Below are positions 25,585 to 34,240 of a stretch of 64,000 nt of DNA, piece by piece (within the stretch, counting starts at the first letter, position 1; every line of letters starts with the position of its first letter). A model generated the notes under the pieces. The model saw only the letters and a list, made by a program, of their open reading frames with translations, was not told the origin of the DNA and ran no database searches. The stretch covers positions 37,334 through 101,333 of the forward strand of contig JAEUIA010000112.1 of NCBI GenBank assembly GCA_016795245.1, read 5' to 3'. Source of the DNA: Planctomycetota bacterium (GTDB taxonomy: Bacteria; Planctomycetota; UBA1135; GCA-002686595). Position numbers and translations under genes: made by a program.

Positions 25585-27339
25585 TCAGGAGTCGCGGACC
25601 GTGGCGGCGTAGACTTCGTCGAGCGTGGTTTGACCGGCCAGCGCCTTGCGCAAGCCGTCCGTGCGCAGCGTGGCGGCACCGCTCTCGATGGCGGCGTTGC
25701 GCAGTGCTTCGACGCCGCCGTCGCGGCGCACGATCGAAGCCAGCGTCGGATCGATCCGCATGACCTCGTAGATCGCGAGACGTCCCTTGTAGCCGGTGTT
25801 GTTGCAGTTGTCGCAGCCCTTGCCGGCAGAGAACTGTCCTTCATTCCCCTTCAGGCCCAGGCGCTCGATCATCCCCTGCTTGGGTTCGATGAAGTACTTG
25901 CAGTTGGGGCAGATCCGGCGCACGAGGCGCTGCGCCACGAGGCCGCGCAAGGTGTCGGCCAGGAGGTAGGGTTCGACGTTCATGTCGCGCAGACGCGTGA
26001 TCGACTCGGCCGCGCCGTTCGTGTGCAGCGTCGAGAGCACGATGTGACCGGTCATGGCGGCCTGGACCGCGATCTGGGCCGTCTCCTCGTCGCGGATTTC
26101 GCCGACGAGCACGACGTCCGGGTCCTGACGCAGGATCGAGCGCAGACCGCGCGCGAAGTTCAGGCCGATCTTCGGGTTCATGTTGATCTGCGTCGCGCCC
26201 TCGAGCTGGTTCTCGACCGGGTCTTCGACGGTGATGATCTTGGATTCGGGCGAGTTCAGGTGCTGGAGCACCGCGTACAGGGTCGTCGTCTTGCCCGAGC
26301 CGGTCGGTCCGGTCGCGAGCACGATGCCTTCGCCGCCCTCCACCATGCGCTTCAAGTCTTCGAGTTGGCGCGGATCGAGCGCGAGACTCGCGAGGTCGAG
26401 CAGCTTGCGGCCGCCGTCGAGGATACGGATGACCGCGCCTTCGCCGTGCAGACAGGGCGTCGTCGCGACGCGCAAGTCGACGCGGTAGCCGCGGATCTCG
26501 GCCTGCGCGCGACCGTCCTGCGGCAGACGGCGTTCGGCGATGTCGAGGTTGGCGAGGATCTTGAGGCGCGCCAACACCGGCCGTGCCCAACCCTTCGGGA
26601 GCTTGATGCGGTCCTGCAGGATGCCGTCGACGCGAAAGCGCACGACGAAGCAGCTCGAGCGCGGTTCGAGGTGGATGTCCGACGCGCCCATGCTGAACGC
26701 CTCTTCGACGACGGCGCGCACCATGTTGATGACCGGTTGGTCGAGGTCGGCGTCGCTGGTCTCTTCTTCCTCGCCCGCGGCTTCGAGGTTGACCGCGCTG
26801 CCGATCGCGTCGGAGCGCGAAAGGATGTCGTTGACGCTCGGACCGGTGTTCTCCTCGACGCGCTTGAACACGACGTTCAAGCAGTGCTCGACGTGATCGG
26901 GCTCGGAGTGCACGGCGAAAACCGGCGCACCGAGGTGCATGCTGATCGCGTCGACGTTGTACAGTTCGCTCGGATCCTCCATCGCCACCGTGATGACGCC
27001 GGCGATCTTGTTGATGGCGATGGCCTGGAGCTTGCGCGAGCGCTCTTCTCCGAGGAGCCCGGCGATGTCGGGGTCGATGATCCCCGGCGTCAGATGGATG
27101 CAGTGGACCTTGCCTTGCGAGCGCAGCGCGCGTGCGATGTCCGCCTGGGTCACGAGGTGCAGCGCGACCAGCGCCTGACCGAGCTTGACGCCCTTTTCCT
27201 GACGGTAGCCGAGCGCTGCGTCGAGTTCGCTGGGCTTGATCAGCCCTTCCGCGATCAGGATCTCCCCGATCGGAACGCGGCGACTCGAAGTCGCCTGACC
27301 GGCGAACTTGCTCGTCTCTTGCGTGGGTTCTTGGGCCAT
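25585..27339 (-). CDS. GspE/PilB-family secretion or pilus assembly ATPase
   Basis: 584 aa from ATG at 27339; a longer open frame upstream is low-complexity and not conserved. Residues about 20-160 are an MshEN-type N-terminal domain (IGEILIAEGLIKPSELDAAL, then IAINKIAGVITVAMEDP). The core has SDIHLEP (220-226), Walker A GPTGSGKT (344-351), the Asp box around VEDPVE (371-376), Walker B with DVVLVGEIRDEET (408-420), a His box (431-440), and a zinc tetrad C477/C480/C509/C512. MshEN domains in this family often bind cyclic di-GMP. No pilin, PilC or secretin gene is nearby, so the rest of the machine must be elsewhere. Confidence 0.93.
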   Translation of the reverse strand: MAQEPTQETSKFAGQATSSRRVPIGEILIAEGLIKPSELDAALGYRQEKGVKLGQALVALHLVTQADIARALRSQGKVHCIHLTPGIIDPDIAGLLGEERSRKLQAIAINKIAGVITVAMEDPSELYNVDAISMHLGAPVFAVHSEPDHVEHCLNVVFKRVEENTGPSVNDILSRSDAIGSAVNLEAAGEEEETSDADLDQPVINMVRAVVEEAFSMGASDIHLEPRSSCFVVRFRVDGILQDRIKLPKGWARPVLARLKILANLDIAERRLPQDGRAQAEIRGYRVDLRVATTPCLHGEGAVIRILDGGRKLLDLASLALDPRQLEDLKRMVEGGEGIVLATGPTGSGKTTTLYAVLQHLNSPESKIITVEDPVENQLEGATQINMNPKIGLNFARGLRSILRQDPDVVLVGEIRDEETAQIAVQAAMTGHIVLSTLHTNGAAESITRLRDMNVEPYLLADTLRGLVAQRLVRRICPNCKYFIEPKQGMIERLGLKGNEGQFSAGKGCDNCNNTGYKGRLAIYEVMRIDPTLASIVRRDGGVEALRNAAIESGAATLRTDGLRKALAGQTTLDEVYAATVRDS

Positions 27340-27553
27340 GAGTTGGGGCTCTTGATGCGCTGATGGATCCGGCACCGTCGAGCGGGGACGCTCGCCGGCT
27401 GGACTCCTGAACGTGCTCCCTATCGGCGCGGTGTGCCCGTGTGATTGAGTTCGGACTGCGTTGCCCCGCGAAAGTTCGACGGTTATCCTGGAGCGTTCGA
27501 ACCACCGGGAAAGATCTTCCACCGCTTCCCGGGACTGAATCCACGCGCCGCCC

Positions 27554-28309
27554 ATGCCCTCACCCACGACTGAACGCGCGCGGCCCGCCGTCGTGGTCAC
27601 GCTGCCGACGTACAACGAGGCCGGCAACATCTTGCCGCTCACGGCCGAGCTCCTGGCCCTGGGGCCGGGTTTCGAAGTGATCGTGATCGACGACGATTCG
27701 CCCGACGGCACGTGGAAGCTCGTGGCCGAGGCAGCGCGCACCGAACCGCGCTTGCACCTGATCCACCGCACGAGCGACCGCGGACGCGGACGCTCCGGCC
27801 GCGACGGATTCGTGCACGCGTTGGAGCTCGGCGCCGCGGTCGTGATCGAGATGGATGCAGATTTTTCGCACCAGCCGCGCTACATCCCGCAGATGATCCG
27901 CGTCCTGAACGGTTCGCAACCTGAGGTCGGGCTGGTGCTCGGCTCGCGCGCGGCGGCGGGCGGCAAGGACGCCGATCGCGGCCTCGTGCGGCGTTGGATC
28001 ACGAAGCTCGCCAACGCCTACATCCGCTTGTTCCTGGGGGTGCGTGTGCGCGATTGCAACTCCGGTTTTCGCGCCTGGAAGCGCGCGACGTTGGAACAGA
28101 TCCGCGTGGCCGAGACCTTTTCACCCGGACCGGCGATCGTGCAAGAGCTCCTGTTCAAGACCGCGCGCGCCGAGATCCGCATCGCGGAGGTCCCGATCGA
28201 GTTCCAGAACCGCCTGCACGGCGAGTCGACCTTGACCTTGCGACTCCTGTTGCAAGGCTACGTCGCCGTGCTGCGCTTGCGCGTCATGGCCTGGACGGGG
28301 CGGCTGTAG
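27554..28309 (+). CDS. Family 2 glycosyltransferase, polyprenol-phosphate mannosyltransferase type
   Basis: 251 aa. The GT-A fold is clear: VVVTLPTYNEAGNILPL at the start, VIVIDDDSPDGTW with the nucleotide-binding Asp residues, the DxD motif in EMDADFSHQP, and RDCNSGFRAWKR. The SHQP after the DxD and the GFRA segment match the Dpm1-like polyprenyl-phosphate sugar transferases, and there is no C-terminal membrane pair. It would make a lipid-phosphate sugar donor from a nucleotide sugar at the inner membrane face. The next gene, a multi-membrane protein of GT-C appearance, begins at the base after its stop and is a plausible user of that donor. Confidence 0.9.
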   Translation: MPSPTTERARPAVVVTLPTYNEAGNILPLTAELLALGPGFEVIVIDDDSPDGTWKLVAEAARTEPRLHLIHRTSDRGRGRSGRDGFVHALELGAAVVIEMDADFSHQPRYIPQMIRVLNGSQPEVGLVLGSRAAAGGKDADRGLVRRWITKLANAYIRLFLGVRVRDCNSGFRAWKRATLEQIRVAETFSPGPAIVQELLFKTARAEIRIAEVPIEFQNRLHGESTLTLRLLLQGYVAVLRLRVMAWTGRL

Positions 28310-30223
28310 ATGTCGAGCTCGAAACGTCGCTTCTCGTACGGGCTCACGCTCGCGATCGTCGTGTACGTCGCCCTGCGCGCGTTGATCCTGCTCACGAACT
28401 TCGAGGAAGTCGTGATGGCCATGTTCGAGCTCTACCCGATGGGCACGATGGCCGAGCTCAAGCTGCAGGGCGTGCACTACCCGCTGCGCTTCTACTACGA
28501 CAACGCGGCCGGTCAGCTCGTGATGGGACAGGCGGCGATCCCGCTGTACGCGCTGTTCGGTTCGAACTACCTGGTGTTGAAGTGCCTGCCCGCGTTGCTC
28601 GGGCTCGCGACGCTGGTGTTCCTGTGGCTCATGCTCGATCGGCATTTCTCGCGCACGGCGGCGAACATCGGCGCACTGCTCTTCGCGCTCGCGCCTGGAA
28701 CCGTGGTGCGTTATTCGGTCGTGTGCTCGGGGAACCACTTCGAGAACCTGTTCTTCACGACGCTGTTTCTGTGGTTTTTCTACCGCCACCACGGCGTGCT
28801 GCGCACGCGCCTGTCGTTGTTCTTCACGGCGTTCGCGGCCGGCTTCGCGCTGCTGGTGTTTTTGGGCGTGTTGATTCCGATCGGGATCTGCGCCGGGATG
28901 CACGTCGGGTTGCGCGGGTGGAAGCGCACGCTGCAGGACTTGCCCGTCGCACTGGCGGGTTTCGTGCTGGGCACGGCGCCGCTGGTGCTGGTGAACGCGC
29001 TGACGAGCGCGCGCGGCTTCGGATTCCTGTCGGCCAAGTTCGGCGAGCAAGGCGCGCGCGCCGCCGACGTTTCGACCTGGGACCGGATGAGTGACTTTCT
29101 AGGCGCGGGACTGCTCGAGTCGGGCATGTTCGAGCCCGCGCTGGGCTTGACCGGCGCCGACTGGGGCGTCGTGTTCGTTTCCCTGTTCGCGCTCGCGTAC
29201 CTCCTGAGTCTCCCGTCGGTCGTCACCGGGATCGGCGGCCTGTTGCGCGGCACCTTCGGCTCCGGCACATCCGCGATCGATCCCGACGACGCATTCAACC
29301 GCATCAAGCTGGTCCCCTTCGTCCTGTACGTGCCGCTCGCAGCCTTGGCGTTCGGCATCGCCAACTTCCGCTTGCGCGGCTACGTGCATCCGATGGTGGC
29401 GGGTGGTTACCGCTACTACCTGCCGACGCTGCTCTTCGCGTTGATCTTGATCGCGATCTGGGCCGCGCGCGCGTGGGAGAAGCGCGGGGCGGCGCGGGTT
29501 GGAACGCTGGTCTTGGGCGGCGGCGCGCTCGCGTGCGGCGCGACGAGCCTGGGACTCGTCGATTGGACTCTCTGCAACGTGGGCAGCGGCGTGCACTACC
29601 CCGGTTACAACTTCGCGCAGCTCGCACGCGGTCTGGTCGGCGGACGCAACGCAGTGCCCACGGAGGAGATCGTGATGCGCGTGAGTGCGTGGCCGGACGT
29701 CGTGCGCGAGCCCGTGGTGCGCGCGCTCGGATTCAATCTGGGCTTCCTCGCGGTCGAGCGCTCGCGGCGCGAGAAGGGCGCGGATTGGACCTTGGACCTC
29801 GAAGAATTCATGCGCGGCTACCCGGCCGAGTGGCACCCGCTGATGGCGAGCGGCGCCGGAACCTCCCTGCGCTTCCGCACGCGGATGAACGCCAACACGG
29901 GCGAGTTGCCGAATCACCTGCGAAGACTGCGCCCTTCGGACGGGCCGCTCGCCGAAGCAGCGGTAGCCGGAGCGGCCGCACCGACCACGGCGCTGACGAT
30001 GGGCCGCGAGGTGTTCGACACCTTCAGCGAGAACATCAGCCTGCTGACGATGGACACGCCCCACGTCGAGGCCTTCGCGCGCGGATTCGGCCTGTTCTGC
30101 GGCCGCTTGAAAGCGCGCGGCATTCCGCAGGAGGTCGAGTTCGCCGAAGAATTCCGCGGACGCTTCGATAGCGCAGCGTTCCGCGACGGCTGGCAGCGCG
30201 GTGTGGACGGCGCGGAGCGCTAG
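28310..30223 (+). CDS. Polytopic membrane protein, GT-C/ArnT-like glycosyltransferase candidate
   Basis: 637 aa. It starts directly after the GT2 stop (TAGATG). Around ten hydrophobic segments fill residues 10-430, including LVLKCLPALLGLATLVFLWL, LFFTTLFLWFFY and YYLPTLLFALILIAIWAARA. The first loop after TM1 is long and polar (ELYPMGTMAELKLQGVHYP), as in GT-C enzymes, though I cannot point to a certain catalytic Asp pair. The last 200 residues are soluble, with helical repeats. Partnering with a Dpm1-like enzyme suggests transfer of a lipid-linked sugar outside the membrane. The call rests on topology and context. Confidence 0.7.
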   Translation: MSSSKRRFSYGLTLAIVVYVALRALILLTNFEEVVMAMFELYPMGTMAELKLQGVHYPLRFYYDNAAGQLVMGQAAIPLYALFGSNYLVLKCLPALLGLATLVFLWLMLDRHFSRTAANIGALLFALAPGTVVRYSVVCSGNHFENLFFTTLFLWFFYRHHGVLRTRLSLFFTAFAAGFALLVFLGVLIPIGICAGMHVGLRGWKRTLQDLPVALAGFVLGTAPLVLVNALTSARGFGFLSAKFGEQGARAADVSTWDRMSDFLGAGLLESGMFEPALGLTGADWGVVFVSLFALAYLLSLPSVVTGIGGLLRGTFGSGTSAIDPDDAFNRIKLVPFVLYVPLAALAFGIANFRLRGYVHPMVAGGYRYYLPTLLFALILIAIWAARAWEKRGAARVGTLVLGGGALACGATSLGLVDWTLCNVGSGVHYPGYNFAQLARGLVGGRNAVPTEEIVMRVSAWPDVVREPVVRALGFNLGFLAVERSRREKGADWTLDLEEFMRGYPAEWHPLMASGAGTSLRFRTRMNANTGELPNHLRRLRPSDGPLAEAAVAGAAAPTTALTMGREVFDTFSENISLLTMDTPHVEAFARGFGLFCGRLKARGIPQEVEFAEEFRGRFDSAAFRDGWQRGVDGAER

Positions 30224-30265
30224 CGGCGCCGGATGCGTCGGTCGCGCCGCGATGGATCGCGAGCG

Positions 30266-31273
30266 CTAGCGCACGCGTCGCGCCACGATCCGCAAGCGCG
30301 CCGCGGGCAGCAGGCCCAGGCGCATCAGTCGATCGAGCGTCGCGAACATGAAGCGCAAGCAGCGCGTGCGCAACGTCGGCGACTTGTCCTTGAACAGGTG
30401 CGCCGGCAACGGGACCGAGCCTTCGGTCTTCGCGATCTCGAATCCGGCTGCGCGCAAGAGGCGCGTCAAGGTCGCGCGATCGAACTCCAGGATGTGGTAC
30501 GGGTAGCCGGCGTCCTCGCCGTCGAACTTCAACAGTGCGAGCACCTGACGCCCCAAGAAGCGCCGCGGCAACAGACTCCGCAAGTGCGCGAAGCCGCGGA
30601 ACCAGGCCGAATTCACGTAGGACGGCACGATCACGATCAGGTGTCCGCCCGGACGCAGCAGGTCGTGGAGGCGCGCGAGCACTTCGTCAGGCCGCAGCGT
30701 GTGCTCGAGCACGTTGTCCGCGACAGCGAGGTCGAAACTCTGCTCCGCGTAGGGCGCCGTCTCCAGCAGTCCGCGGTGGATCTCCAAGCCGAACTCGCGC
30801 GCCGAGTACTCGGCCGCAGGCGGCGAGATCTCGACGCCTTTCACGCGCCAGCCGCGTCGGCGTCCGGCTTCCAAGAGGAACCCCCCGGCGCTTCCGAGTT
30901 CCAACAAGTCGCCGGCGCGCGTCTCGGTCTCGCGCTCGTACTCGGCGAGCGTGTCCTCGTACTGCGCGATCAACTCGTGCTTGCGCGCGAAGTAGTTTTC
31001 CGTCTCGACGCCCAGGTTGTAGCCGTGGGTGTAGTACTCCGGATCGTCGTACAAGGCCTCGAGCACGGCGCTCGTCGGTCGCGGATTCACGTACACGAGG
31101 CCGCAGCGCTTGCAGCGCACCAGATCGAAGCGCACCCGGCCGATGCTGTACATCCCCGCGCGATACGGCCGCGGATCATCCGCCCGGCACACCGCGCAAG
31201 CGACGGGCTCGGTCGCGGGTTCGATTCTGCGTGCGGTGCCCTGGGGCCCGCGCGAGTGCGACTCGAGATCCAT
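30266..31273 (-). CDS. Class I SAM-dependent methyltransferase with N-terminal zinc ribbon
   Basis: 335 aa. The N-terminus carries two CxxC pairs (CAVC at about 26-29 and CKRC at about 54-57), forming a zinc ribbon often fused to sugar or small-molecule methyltransferases. The methyltransferase core follows: DLLELGSAGGFLLEAGRRRG (motif I), KGVEISPPA (acidic residue binding the ribose), FDLAVADNVLEHTLRPDEVL (motif II/III) and LLRPGGHLIVIVP. The C-terminal 110 residues are an extra helical region. The start is ATG at 31273. The substrate is unknown; proximity to glycosyltransferases on the other strand hints at glycan precursors but is weak evidence. Confidence 0.88.
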   Translation of the reverse strand: MDLESHSRGPQGTARRIEPATEPVACAVCRADDPRPYRAGMYSIGRVRFDLVRCKRCGLVYVNPRPTSAVLEALYDDPEYYTHGYNLGVETENYFARKHELIAQYEDTLAEYERETETRAGDLLELGSAGGFLLEAGRRRGWRVKGVEISPPAAEYSAREFGLEIHRGLLETAPYAEQSFDLAVADNVLEHTLRPDEVLARLHDLLRPGGHLIVIVPSYVNSAWFRGFAHLRSLLPRRFLGRQVLALLKFDGEDAGYPYHILEFDRATLTRLLRAAGFEIAKTEGSVPLPAHLFKDKSPTLRTRCLRFMFATLDRLMRLGLLPAARLRIVARRVR

Positions 31274-31403
31274 CCGTGGCGAAGCCTATCACGCACGAAC
31301 TTCGGCGCATCAGAGACCTCACCTTGATTCGACCGGCTTTCGAACCCACTCTGTCTCGGCTCCCCCGCCCACCCCAGCCGCTCCCCGGAGCACACAGCGA
31401 CCC

Positions 31404-32006
31404 ATGAAACTTCACACGACACTGCTTCTTCTGGCCCTGCCCGCAGCCCTCTTCGCCCTCGCCGCCGCGCGTCCGGACGAGAAGCCCACCCCGGCCGGTG
31501 CCGGCACCTACGCCATCGACAACGTGCACACCGCCGTGTTCTTCAAGTGCAAGCACCTGGATACGTCGTGGAGCTTCGGCCGCTTCGACCAGGTCTCGGG
31601 TTCGTTCACGCTCGACACCGACAAACCGGAGAACAGCAAGGTCGACGTCACGATCGACACCAGTTCGGTCAACACGAACGACGAGAAGCGCGACAGCCAC
31701 CTGAAGAGCCCGGACTTCTTCGACGTCAAGCAATTCCCGACCGCGACGTTCAAGAGCAAGTCGGTCAAGAAGCAGGGCGCGCACAACTACGCCGTCACCG
31801 GCGACCTGTCGTTTCACGGCACCACGCAGAGCGTCACTTTGGACATGGAACACACGGGCAGTTCCGACACGAAGATGGCCGGCAAGCGCGTCGGCTTCTT
31901 CGGGACACTCGTGATCTCGCGCGCGGCCTTCGGCGTCAAGTACGGCCCCGACGCCCTGGGTGACGAGGTGACCTTGACCTTGAGCGTCGAAGGTCTGGCG
32001 CAGTAG
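31404..32006 (+). CDS. YceI family periplasmic lipid-binding protein
   Basis: 200 aa from ATG at 31404, the start of a signal peptide (MKLHTTLLLLALPAALFALAAA). The mature part is a lipocalin-like YceI barrel: AGTYAIDNVHTAVFFKCKHL, FGRFDQVSGSFTLD, VDVTIDTSSVNTND, HLKSPDFFDVKQFPTATFKS and GDLSFHGTTQSVTLD are all family landmarks. YceI proteins bind isoprenoid-type lipids in the periplasm and respond to osmotic or acid stress in some species. A membrane-protein gene begins 15 bp downstream on the same strand. Confidence 0.94.
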   Translation: MKLHTTLLLLALPAALFALAAARPDEKPTPAGAGTYAIDNVHTAVFFKCKHLDTSWSFGRFDQVSGSFTLDTDKPENSKVDVTIDTSSVNTNDEKRDSHLKSPDFFDVKQFPTATFKSKSVKKQGAHNYAVTGDLSFHGTTQSVTLDMEHTGSSDTKMAGKRVGFFGTLVISRAAFGVKYGPDALGDEVTLTLSVEGLAQ

Positions 32007-32021
32007 CGCAGCCTGCGCGCC

Positions 32022-32873
32022 ATGATCAGCCCCTCCGTCCTGTTCCTCGGCATCCTCTTGCCCGCGCTGATCGCGGGTGCGGTGTCGTGGTTTTGCGGAC
32101 GCGGGCGCGGCGAGGAACGCGGCGCGCGCCCGTTCCTGGGCGCACTGTCCTTGGGGCTCGGCTACCTGATCGCGCACTACTCGATCGTCGGCGCGCCGGC
32201 GATTCCGAGTTCCGCCGTGACCGTGCCTGCGGTCGATTGGATCGCGTGGTTCGTGCTCGGCGCGCTGTTGCTCGCTCCGCTGCGCGGGCTGGAGGGCGCG
32301 GGCAGGTGGGTCAACGCGCTCTACGTGGCGTTCTTCTGCGTGCTGAGCTTCCGCTTTCCGCTCGCGCACGTCCTGCCGAACGACCTGTCCGGGCTCGCCA
32401 TACGTTTCGCGCTCACGCTCGTCATGTACGTGGTGTGGAATTCCAGCGATCGACTGGCCGAGCGCTTGCGCGGACCGGCGCTGCCCGCCGCGTGGGCGGT
32501 CGCAGGCACGGGCATCGCGGTGTCCGCGCTGTTCCTGCACATGGCCTCGATCGCTCAGCTCACGGGCGCCGTGTGCGCCGGATTGGGAGCCGTCGCACTC
32601 GTCGGTTTGTTCGATCGCGGCGCACGCTGTGCCGAAGGTGTGATCGCGGTGGCCTTGATCGTGTTCGCGGGTGCGCTCGTCAATGCCGCGATCTACGACT
32701 TGCCGCGCGTCGCGATCGTGCTGTTCGTCGTCGCACTCGTCGCGCCCTGGGTGGCGACACGAGCGCCCTTCCAGGACCGACCGCTGCTCGCCACGACGGT
32801 CGCGAAGCTCGCGGCCCTCGTGCCGACGGCGATCGCTACCTACCTGGCCTACCGATCAGGCCACCTCGAGTGA
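32022..32873 (+). CDS. Integral membrane protein of unknown function
   Basis: 283 aa with about eight hydrophobic segments, starting MISPSVLFLGILLPALIAGAV and ending near LAALVPTAIATYLAY. Charged loops are short. I see no motif that identifies a transporter or enzyme family. It follows the YceI gene by 15 bp, so they are probably co-transcribed, and it converges on the lipoprotein gene with a 6-bp gap. Confidence 0.78.
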   Translation: MISPSVLFLGILLPALIAGAVSWFCGRGRGEERGARPFLGALSLGLGYLIAHYSIVGAPAIPSSAVTVPAVDWIAWFVLGALLLAPLRGLEGAGRWVNALYVAFFCVLSFRFPLAHVLPNDLSGLAIRFALTLVMYVVWNSSDRLAERLRGPALPAAWAVAGTGIAVSALFLHMASIAQLTGAVCAGLGAVALVGLFDRGARCAEGVIAVALIVFAGALVNAAIYDLPRVAIVLFVVALVAPWVATRAPFQDRPLLATTVAKLAALVPTAIATYLAYRSGHLE

Positions 32874-32879
32874 ACGCGC

Positions 32880-33479
32880 TCAGCGCTGCCAGGTGAGATG
32901 CCACACGAGCGGCTCGGTCGCCGCGCGCGCCGCTTGAATCGGAACGACGAGCGTCGCCTTCGTGCCCTCGATCGAAGCCTTCGTGCCGCGCGCCTTGCCG
33001 GTCACGCCGTTGCCGATCGCGGGCGCGGGCAATTCGAGCTCGATCTTCAGGTTCGCGCCCACGTCCTTGGCCTTGCCCGAGGGATCGAGCGCGCCGGCCG
33101 CGTCGATGCGCGTGCGCTCGTCGAAAGGCACGAAGGTCGCGGGCCACTGCGCTCCCGCCCCCTGCGGCAGCGTGACCTTCACGAAGCGAAATCCGCCCTC
33201 GCCTTCGCCCGCCGCGAACGTGATGTCCGACACCGTGACGCCGGTGAGCGCAGCGAAGCGCCCGGTCGCGGCGGCCAGTTCGATGCGCTTGTCGTAGCTG
33301 ACGCCGCCGGTCGCCGTCTCCGCGCGCGTCGGTTCGCCGGGCAGGTTCATGTTGCTGACCGTGAACGTGCCGCCGCCGTCGTCCTTGAGACGCACCTTGA
33401 TCGAAACGGCGTCGTTTTCGTCGCAACCGGTGAGGACCAGGGGCAGGGCGAACAGCAGCAGGGCGAGGTGGAGCTTCAT
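32880..33479 (-). CDS. Lipoprotein of unknown function
   Basis: 199 aa. MKLHLALLLFALPLVLTGC is a lipoprotein signal with Cys19 as the lipidated residue. The mature protein looks beta-rich, with VSIKVRLKDDGGGTFTVSN near the start, and it ends VWHLTWQR. No family recognised. It is a single gene, convergent with the membrane-protein gene and divergent from the ECF sigma gene about 140 bp away. Confidence 0.78.
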   Translation of the reverse strand: MKLHLALLLFALPLVLTGCDENDAVSIKVRLKDDGGGTFTVSNMNLPGEPTRAETATGGVSYDKRIELAAATGRFAALTGVTVSDITFAAGEGEGGFRFVKVTLPQGAGAQWPATFVPFDERTRIDAAGALDPSGKAKDVGANLKIELELPAPAIGNGVTGKARGTKASIEGTKATLVVPIQAARAATEPLVWHLTWQR

Positions 33480-33619
33480 CGAAATCCTGGGGCGGGGTTG
33501 ATGTTCTGGCCGAGGGCGGCGCTGCGTGCGAGTCTAGGACTGCCGCGGGTCCGGTCCCAACACGGATTTCGAGAGGATTTCGCGAAGGAAAGCCGCCCCC
33601 GGAGAAACGGCTACGTGTC

Positions 33620-34240
33620 GTGACGGTCCCCGAACGCCTGCAACCCGAGTCCTCCCCCGCCGGGGCGGCGCTGAAACTGCGCCTCGCCAACGGGGATCGC
33701 GCCGCCGTCGATGCGCTCCTCACCGAGCACCTCGCGCCGCTCTACGCGTTCGTGCACTTTCGTGTCGGCGGCGACCGCGCGCCCGCCGAGGACATCGTGC
33801 AGGAGACGTTCTTGATCGCCGTGCGCGATCTGGCGCGCTTCGACGGCCGCGCGAGCTTCCACGCCTGGCTGTGCGGCATCGCGCGCAACACCCTGCGCGC
33901 CGAGCGCCGCAAGTTCAGGCCGGTGCCGCTTGCCGACGCGCTCAGCGGCGCCGACCCCGACATCGACGCGATCCTGATGGACGTCGCGCGCGAGCCGCTG
34001 CCGGACGAGGTCTTGGAGCGCGCCGAGACGCGCGATCTGGTCGGCGCGACGCTGTCGTCGCTGCCGCCCGAGTACCAACGCGCGCTGACGGGCAAGTACG
34101 TCGACGGCCTGTCGACCGCCGCGCTGGCCGCGCGCGAACAGAAGAGCGCGAAAGCCGCCGAATCGACGCTGACGCGCGCGCGCAATTCCTTTGCGCGCGT
34201 CTTCGAATTGCTCGCCAAACGGCGCGGAGGCCTCCAGTGA
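33620..34240 (+). CDS. ECF-type RNA polymerase sigma-70 factor
   Basis: 206 aa from GTG at 33620. Region 2 is at about 25-100 (LYAFVHFRVGGDRAPAEDIVQETFLIAV, then FHAWLCGIARNTLRAERRKF, where DIVQETF is the region 2.2-type core-binding segment). Region 4 is at about 145-200 (LPPEYQRALTGKYVDGLSTAALA, then SAKAAESTLTRARNSF), the helix-turn-helix that reads the -35 element. It directs transcription of a small regulon. Its stop overlaps the start of the next gene (GTGA), whose product is the probable membrane-bound regulator. Confidence 0.9.
   Translation: MTVPERLQPESSPAGAALKLRLANGDRAAVDALLTEHLAPLYAFVHFRVGGDRAPAEDIVQETFLIAVRDLARFDGRASFHAWLCGIARNTLRAERRKFRPVPLADALSGADPDIDAILMDVAREPLPDEVLERAETRDLVGATLSSLPPEYQRALTGKYVDGLSTAALAAREQKSAKAAESTLTRARNSFARVFELLAKRRGGLQ

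Noticed and set aside
30224..30265. Terminator between the GT-C-like and methyltransferase genes
   Set aside because: Only short self-complementary runs such as AGCGCT occur and no T-run follows, so the evidence is too weak.
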